From: Microcosmobacter mediterraneus
Lineage (GTDB): Bacteria; Bacteroidota; Bacteroidia; Flavobacteriales; Flavobacteriaceae
Reading direction: 5' to 3'
Assembly (NCBI RefSeq): GCF_031846265.1
Contig: NZ_JAVRIA010000009.1
Coordinates: 20,560-84,559, forward strand
DNA length: 64,000 bases
Shown here: positions 59,018 to 64,000 of the stretch, piece after piece
How the letters are laid out: each line of letters starts with the position of its first letter
Numbering within the stretch: position 1 is the first letter of the stretch
The notes under the pieces: model-generated
Database searches by the model: none
What the model was told of the DNA's origin: nothing
What the model saw: only the letters and a program-made list of their open reading frames with translations
Program-made: the position numbers and the translations under genes

Positions 59018-60871
59018 ATGTCGCAACAAACCAAATACACTGAAGATAATATACGTTCTCTAGACTGGAAAGAGCATATTAGAATGCGTCCAGGAATGTA
59101 TATTGGTAAGCTTGGTGATGGATCGTCTCCAGATGATGGTATTTATATTCTTTTAAAAGAGGTTTTAGATAACTCTATTGATGAATTTGTAATGGGAGCT
59201 GGTAAAACCATTGAAATTTCTATTCAAGGCGAAAAAGTTATTGTTAGAGACTATGGCCGAGGAATTCCTTTAGGTAAAGTTGTAGATGTTGTGTCTAAAA
59301 TGAATACTGGTGGAAAGTACGATTCTAAGGCGTTTAAAAAATCAGTTGGTTTAAATGGTGTAGGTACAAAAGCAGTTAATGCCTTATCTACATATTTTAG
59401 AGTAGAGTCTACAAGAGATGGAAAATCTGCATCTGCTGAGTTTGAACAAGGAACTCTTACAAATCAAGAGTTATTAGATGATACCTCTAGACGTAAAGGA
59501 ACTAAGGTGTCATTTATACCAGATAATTCAATTTTCAAAAAATATAAATATAGAAACGAGTATGTTTCTAAAATGCTTAAAAACTATGTGTACCTCAATC
59601 CTGGTTTAACTATAGTTTTTAATGGCGAAAAGTATTACAGTGAAAATGGGCTGAAAGATTTATTAAGTGAAAATATTAATGAATCTGATAGGCTTTATCC
59701 AATCATTCATCTTAAAGGTGATGATATTGAGATAGCATTAACACATAGCAAAACACAGTATAGCGAAGAATACCACTCCTTTGTTAATGGGCAAAATACA
59801 ACACAAGGTGGTACGCATTTATCTGCCTTCAGAGAAGCAATTGTAAAAACAATAAGAGAATTCTACGGAAAAACCTATGACGCCTCAGATATACGTAAAT
59901 CTGTAGTGACTGCAATAGCTATAAAGGTAATGGAACCTGTATTTGAAAGTCAAACAAAAACTAAACTCGGCTCTACAGATATGGGAGGTGATTTACCAAC
60001 TGTTAGAACCTATATTAATGATTTTGTAAAGCGAAAGCTCGATAATTATTTACACAAAAACCCCGATACTTCAGAAAAGATTCAACGTAAAATTTTACAA
60101 GCTGAACGAGAGCGTAAAGAACTCTCTGGTATTAGAAAATTAGCAAAAGAACGTGCAAAAAAAGCAAGCCTTCATAATAAAAAGCTTAGAGATTGTCGCG
60201 TACATTTTGGAGACACTAAAAATGAACGCAATCTTGAAACTACACTTTTTATTACAGAGGGTGATTCAGCTTCTGGAAGCATCACTAAGTCTAGAGATGT
60301 CAATACACAAGCGGTTTTTAGCCTTAAAGGTAAACCTCTAAACTGTTATGGTTTAAGTAAAAAGATTGTGTATGAAAATGAGGAGTTTAATCTTTTACAA
60401 GCTGCATTAAATATAGAAGAATCTTTAGAAGATTTACGCTATAACAATGTTGTTATTGCAACCGATGCAGATGTTGATGGTATGCATATTAGATTACTTC
60501 TGATTACATTTTTCTTACAGTTTTTCCCAGAAGTAATTAAAGAAGGTCATTTATATATTTTACAGACACCCCTTTTTAGAGTAAGAAATAAGAAGGAAAC
60601 AATTTATTGTTATTCTGAAGATGAGCGTGTTAACGCTATAGAAAAACTAAAACCTAAACCTGAAATTACAAGATTTAAGGGACTTGGGGAAATTTCACCT
60701 GATGAGTTTAAACATTTTATAGGTGACGATATAAGACTAGATCCTGTAATGATGGATAAAGATATGACGATTGAGGAGTTACTTAAATTCTACATGGGGA
60801 AAAACACACCAAATCGACAAGAATTTATTATTAATAACCTAAAAGTAGAATTAGACGTTGTAGAGGAATAG
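59018..60871 (+). CDS. parE: DNA topoisomerase IV subunit B
   Basis: Provides the ATPase and TOPRIM parts of topoisomerase IV, which decatenates daughter chromosomes. 617 residues, short as usual for Bacteroidota ParE. ATPase motifs: EVLDNSIDEFVMG near residue 47, VRDYGRGIPLGKV near 78 and GLNGVGTKAVNAL near 110. TOPRIM: FITEGDSASGSITKSRD near 413, NVVIATDADVDGMHIRLLL near 480. The C-terminus includes RFKGLGEISPDEFK. It is in one transcription unit with a small membrane protein and parC. It could be confused with GyrB, but the length and the parC neighbour favour ParE. Confidence 0.92.
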   Translation: MSQQTKYTEDNIRSLDWKEHIRMRPGMYIGKLGDGSSPDDGIYILLKEVLDNSIDEFVMGAGKTIEISIQGEKVIVRDYGRGIPLGKVVDVVSKMNTGGKYDSKAFKKSVGLNGVGTKAVNALSTYFRVESTRDGKSASAEFEQGTLTNQELLDDTSRRKGTKVSFIPDNSIFKKYKYRNEYVSKMLKNYVYLNPGLTIVFNGEKYYSENGLKDLLSENINESDRLYPIIHLKGDDIEIALTHSKTQYSEEYHSFVNGQNTTQGGTHLSAFREAIVKTIREFYGKTYDASDIRKSVVTAIAIKVMEPVFESQTKTKLGSTDMGGDLPTVRTYINDFVKRKLDNYLHKNPDTSEKIQRKILQAERERKELSGIRKLAKERAKKASLHNKKLRDCRVHFGDTKNERNLETTLFITEGDSASGSITKSRDVNTQAVFSLKGKPLNCYGLSKKIVYENEEFNLLQAALNIEESLEDLRYNNVVIATDADVDGMHIRLLLITFFLQFFPEVIKEGHLYILQTPLFRVRNKKETIYCYSEDERVNAIEKLKPKPEITRFKGLGEISPDEFKHFIGDDIRLDPVMMDKDMTIEELLKFYMGKNTPNRQEFIINNLKVELDVVEE

Positions 60872-60872
60872 A

Positions 60873-61367
60873 ATGAGAACAAACAATAGTAAGGTAAAAA
60901 ATGTAATTATATCAGTTTATTTTATTTTGATATTAACTGCTATTACAACTGCTACATTCTCTAGTTTTTTTAAAGATATAACTGGTAGTCCTTTTTTAAC
61001 TGTTGGTATAATAATAAGCTTCTTTTTATTCTTATTGGTTATTCTGTATTGGATAGCTCGTTATTTTGAATACGACTCTGACGGTTTAAATATAGTAATT
61101 ACAAATCGAGGTCTATTACTAGCAGATTACTTTAATTACAGAGAACATCAAATAGAGTTTGAAAAAGAGAATCTTATTTCATTCAAAATTAATAACTACA
61201 TCCTTTATAAAACTTTAGTTGTAAACTTTAAAAATTCAAGAGGTAGTAAAAGACGAGAAGTTTTTAATATAACACTAGTAAGTAAAAAAAAGAGAAAATA
61301 TATTAAACAATCGCTTAGTAAAATGATAAAATATAATCGAAAATTAAAGTTAGAGATTAATGAGTGA
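60873..61367 (+). CDS. Small membrane protein between parE and parC
   Basis: 164 residues. Two hydrophobic helices, NVIISVYFILILTAITTATF (about 9-28) and FLTVGIIISFFLFLLVILYW (about 41-60), are followed by a basic cytoplasmic part of beta-strands (YDSDGLNIVITNRGLLLADY, LVVNFKNSRGSKRREVFNIT) that looks PH-like. I do not recognise a family. It starts 1 bp after parE and overlaps parC by 8 bp, so it is translationally coupled to both. Its place in the operon suggests a conserved partner or a simple passenger. Confidence 0.7.
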   Translation: MRTNNSKVKNVIISVYFILILTAITTATFSSFFKDITGSPFLTVGIIISFFLFLLVILYWIARYFEYDSDGLNIVITNRGLLLADYFNYREHQIEFEKENLISFKINNYILYKTLVVNFKNSRGSKRREVFNITLVSKKKRKYIKQSLSKMIKYNRKLKLEINE

Positions 61368-64000
61368 AGAGTCGGATGAAAATTTAAATAACGAAAACCA
61401 TGAAACCATTACAAAAGTAACTGGTATGTATAAAGATTGGTTTTTAGATTATGCGTCTTATGTTATTTTAGAACGTGCTGTACCAGCTATAGAAGATGGT
61501 CTTAAACCTGTACAGCGACGTATTTTGCATTCCATGAAAGATTTAGATGATGGTCGTTATAATAAAGTGGCTAATATAGTAGGCCATACTATGCAATACC
61601 ATCCTCATGGAGATGCTAGTATTGCTGATGCTATGGTACAAATAGGTCAGAAAGATTTATTGATAGATACCCAGGGGAATTGGGGAAATTTACTCACTGG
61701 AGATCGTGCAGCTGCATCACGATATATTGAAGCTCGTATATCAAAATTTGGATTAGACGTAGTATATAATCCTAAAATAACCGAGTGGCAAGCTTCTTAT
61801 GATGGTCGACGAAAAGAACCCATAAATTTACCAGTTATGTTTCCTCTGCTGCTTGCGCAAGGTGCAGAAGGAATAGCTGTTGGATTATCAACAAAAATTT
61901 TACCACATAATTTTATTGAGCTTATTGAATCATCCATTAAACACTTACAAGGAAAACGATTTAAGTTAGTCCCTGATTTTCCTACTGCAGGTGAGGCAGA
62001 TTTTACTAATTATAATGATGGTAATCGTGGAGGAAAAGTAAGAGTAAGAGCCAAAATTTCACAGTTAAACAAAAACACATTAGTTATTACCGAAATACCT
62101 TTTGGTACGACAACATCCTCACTAATTGATTCAATATTAAAAGCTAATGATAAAGGGAAAATTAAAATCAAAAAAATTGAGGATAATACAGCTGCAGAGG
62201 TTGAAATTTTAGTTCACTTACCCTCAGGTATTTCTCCAGATAAAACAATAGATGCGCTTTATGCCTTTACTAATTGCGAATCTTCAATTTCACCATTAGC
62301 TTGTGTTATAGAAGACAACAAACCAATTTTTATTGGTGTTTCAGAAATTTTACGTCGATCAACAGATAATACTGTACAATTATTAAAGAATGAATTAGAA
62401 ATAAAATTAAGCGAACTAGAAGAACAGTGGCATTTTGCATCGCTCGAACGTATTTTTATTGAAAATAGAATTTATCGAGATATTGAAGAGGAAGAGACGT
62501 GGGAAGGTGTAATTTCTGCAATAGATAAAGGCCTAAAACCTCATATTAAACATCTAAAAAGAACTGTTACAGAAGAAGATATTACAAGACTCACTGAAAT
62601 AAGAATCAAACGAATTTCAAAATTTGATATTGATAAAGCCCAACAAAAGATTGAAGCTCTAGATGATCAAATTGCAGAAGTAAAGCACCATCTAAACCAT
62701 TTAATTGATTATGCAATTGCATACTTTCAGAGACTAAAAAAGGATTATGGTAAAGGAAAAGAACGCAAAACAGGAATCAAGATTTTTGATGATGTTGATG
62801 CAACTAAAGTGGTTATAAGAAACACAAAATTATATGTAAATAGAGAAGAAGGTTTTATCGGCACATCATTGAGAAGAGATGAGTATGTCTGTGATTGTAG
62901 TGATATTGATGATATTATTGTATTTACAAAAGAAGGAAAAATGATGGTAACCAAAGTTGGTTCAAAGACCTTTATAGGTAAAAACATTATTCATGTTGCA
63001 GTATTTAAAAAGAAAGATAAACGTACCATTTATAACCTAATTTATAGAGATGGTAAAGGAGGTCCGTCTTATGTAAAACGATTTGCCGTTACAAGTATAA
63101 CTAGAGATAAAGAATACGACTTAACTAATAATAATAAAAATTCAATTATATGGCATTTTTCTGCAAACCCAAATGGTGAAGCAGAAGTTGTAACAGTATT
63201 ATTACGCCAAGTAGGTAGTATTAAAAAATTAAAATGGGATCTAAATTTTGCAGATATTTTAATAAAAGGCAGAACTTCTAAAGGTAACTTAGTAACAAAG
63301 TATTCTATAAAACGAATTGAACTTAAAGAAAAAGGTGTATCTACTCTAAAGCCTCGTAAGATTTGGTTTGATGATACTGTTCAAAGGTTGAATGTTGATG
63401 AAAGAGGTGATTTAATAGGGGAGTTTAGAGGTGAAGATAAATTACTCATCATTAAACAATCAGGTGTTCTAAAAACTATTACCCCAGAACTCACAACTCA
63501 TTTTGATAGTGATATGATAGTATTAGAAAAATGGGTACCAAAGAAACCTATATCAGCTATTTATTTTGATGGCGAAAAAGAACGTTATTATGTTAAACGT
63601 TTTCTTATAGATCAAGAAGGTAAAGAAGATACTTTTATTTCAGATCACGTAAACAGTAAATTAGAAATAGTCTCCACAGATTGGAAACCAGTTGCAGAAA
63701 TTGTTTATGCAAAAGAACGTGGTAAAGATCGAAAAGAAAATGAAAAAGTAAATCTTGAAGAATTTATTTCAATTAAAGGAATTAATGCACTTGGTAATCA
63801 ATTAACAAAATATAAAATCAATCAAATAAATTTACTTGATCCAATACCCTATGAAGCACCTGAAGAAAAACCTGCTGAAGAAATTGATGTTATAGACGTA
63901 CAAGATCTATCACAGATAGAAGAAGTAAAAAGCCAGATAGAACCATCGGACAACAATTCTAATGACTCTTTAGATAATGATGAAGAAGGTCAAATAACTT
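61360..64000 (+). CDS. parC: DNA topoisomerase IV subunit A (3' end beyond window)
   Basis: The frame starts at ATG 61360 (MSEESDENLNNENHET) and stays open to the last base, about 880 codons, near the full length of Bacteroidota ParC. The breakage-reunion domain shows YVILERAVPAIEDGLKPVQR near residue 35, HPHGDASIADAMV near 85 and the catalytic tyrosine in AASRYIEAR near 125. The tower and coiled coil follow. The C-terminal beta-pinwheel has repeated FTKEGKMMVTKVG and LIIKQSGVLKTI blades, then an acidic tail. ATP-dependent decatenation with ParE. It overlaps the preceding gene by 8 bp. Confidence 0.93.
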   Translation, partial: MSEESDENLNNENHETITKVTGMYKDWFLDYASYVILERAVPAIEDGLKPVQRRILHSMKDLDDGRYNKVANIVGHTMQYHPHGDASIADAMVQIGQKDLLIDTQGNWGNLLTGDRAAASRYIEARISKFGLDVVYNPKITEWQASYDGRRKEPINLPVMFPLLLAQGAEGIAVGLSTKILPHNFIELIESSIKHLQGKRFKLVPDFPTAGEADFTNYNDGNRGGKVRVRAKISQLNKNTLVITEIPFGTTTSSLIDSILKANDKGKIKIKKIEDNTAAEVEILVHLPSGISPDKTIDALYAFTNCESSISPLACVIEDNKPIFIGVSEILRRSTDNTVQLLKNELEIKLSELEEQWHFASLERIFIENRIYRDIEEEETWEGVISAIDKGLKPHIKHLKRTVTEEDITRLTEIRIKRISKFDIDKAQQKIEALDDQIAEVKHHLNHLIDYAIAYFQRLKKDYGKGKERKTGIKIFDDVDATKVVIRNTKLYVNREEGFIGTSLRRDEYVCDCSDIDDIIVFTKEGKMMVTKVGSKTFIGKNIIHVAVFKKKDKRTIYNLIYRDGKGGPSYVKRFAVTSITRDKEYDLTNNNKNSIIWHFSANPNGEAEVVTVLLRQVGSIKKLKWDLNFADILIKGRTSKGNLVTKYSIKRIELKEKGVSTLKPRKIWFDDTVQRLNVDERGDLIGEFRGEDKLLIIKQSGVLKTITPELTTHFDSDMIVLEKWVPKKPISAIYFDGEKERYYVKRFLIDQEGKEDTFISDHVNSKLEIVSTDWKPVAEIVYAKERGKDRKENEKVNLEEFISIKGINALGNQLTKYKINQINLLDPIPYEAPEEKPAEEIDVIDVQDLSQIEEVKSQIEPSDNNSNDSLDNDEEGQIT

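Noticed and set aside
1..64000. tRNA, rRNA and riboswitch genes
   Set aside because: No cloverleaf-like segment with TTCRA-type arms, no rRNA landmark and no recognisable riboswitch core was found in the intergenic regions that I read.

Overview
The window reads as a chromosomal stretch of a Flavobacteriaceae (Bacteroidota) bacterium. It is AT-rich and lacks Shine-Dalgarno-type leaders. Several genes sit behind TAnnTTTG -7 boxes. Secreted proteins carry type IX secretion (T9SS) type B tails, and several lineage-typical DUF families occur (DUF6090, DUF5606, DUF6095, DUF6146, DUF349, DUF368). I saw no rRNA, tRNA, CRISPR array, transposase or integrase.

Layout. 1-7 kb: end of a class III aminotransferase, a TPR protein, two DUF368 membrane proteins, aroE and a DUF349 protein. 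7-11 kb: mazG, a DUF5606 gene, def and ruvX on the minus strand, then dapD and two small genes, one of which appears frameshifted in a T7 run. 11-22 kb: a surface-glycan block (LPS-kinase-like protein, GT9, five other glycosyltransferases, three methyltransferases, a deacetylase), interrupted by one stray DUF6090 cassette on the minus strand. 22-27.7 kb: threonylcarbamoyl-AMP synthase, CCA-adding enzyme, GNAT, heme A synthase and an ABC exporter. 27.7-34 kb: two tandem large T9SS type B proteins sharing a nearly identical 307-bp tract. 34-43.9 kb: murQ, a TonB receptor with flanking lipoprotein and His-rich protein genes, DUF937, serA, serC, a LuxC-like reductase and a ferredoxin. 55.8-64 kb: serine hydrolase, ychF, SRPBCC protein, parE, a small membrane protein and parC (runs off the end).

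The most interesting part is 44001-55612. All genes there are co-directional. Most intervals hold one gene, and each gene or gene pair is followed by a roughly 135-bp imperfect palindrome. Left arms carry AAC and right arms carry GTT. The bases outside these triplets differ from element to element, but the start of each interval is the inverted complement of its own end (for example GTTAGCTAC at 44001 and GTAGCTAAC at 44685). That is the signature expected of integron-type cassettes exchanged at G/TT of an attC-like site. The elements also show compensatory changes, which points to selection for a folded single strand. No integrase is present, and the core (mostly GTTGTGC) departs from the classical GTTRRRY, so this looks like an integrase-less, possibly divergent Bacteroidota cassette array.

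Six consecutive cassettes encode DUF6090 membrane proteins with a near-constant N-terminus and diverged extracytoplasmic regions. The others encode a DoxX protein, a DinB protein, a 2H phosphoesterase, an NTF2-like protein and unknowns. The distal end is decaying: right arms are lost and a headless gene fragment remains.
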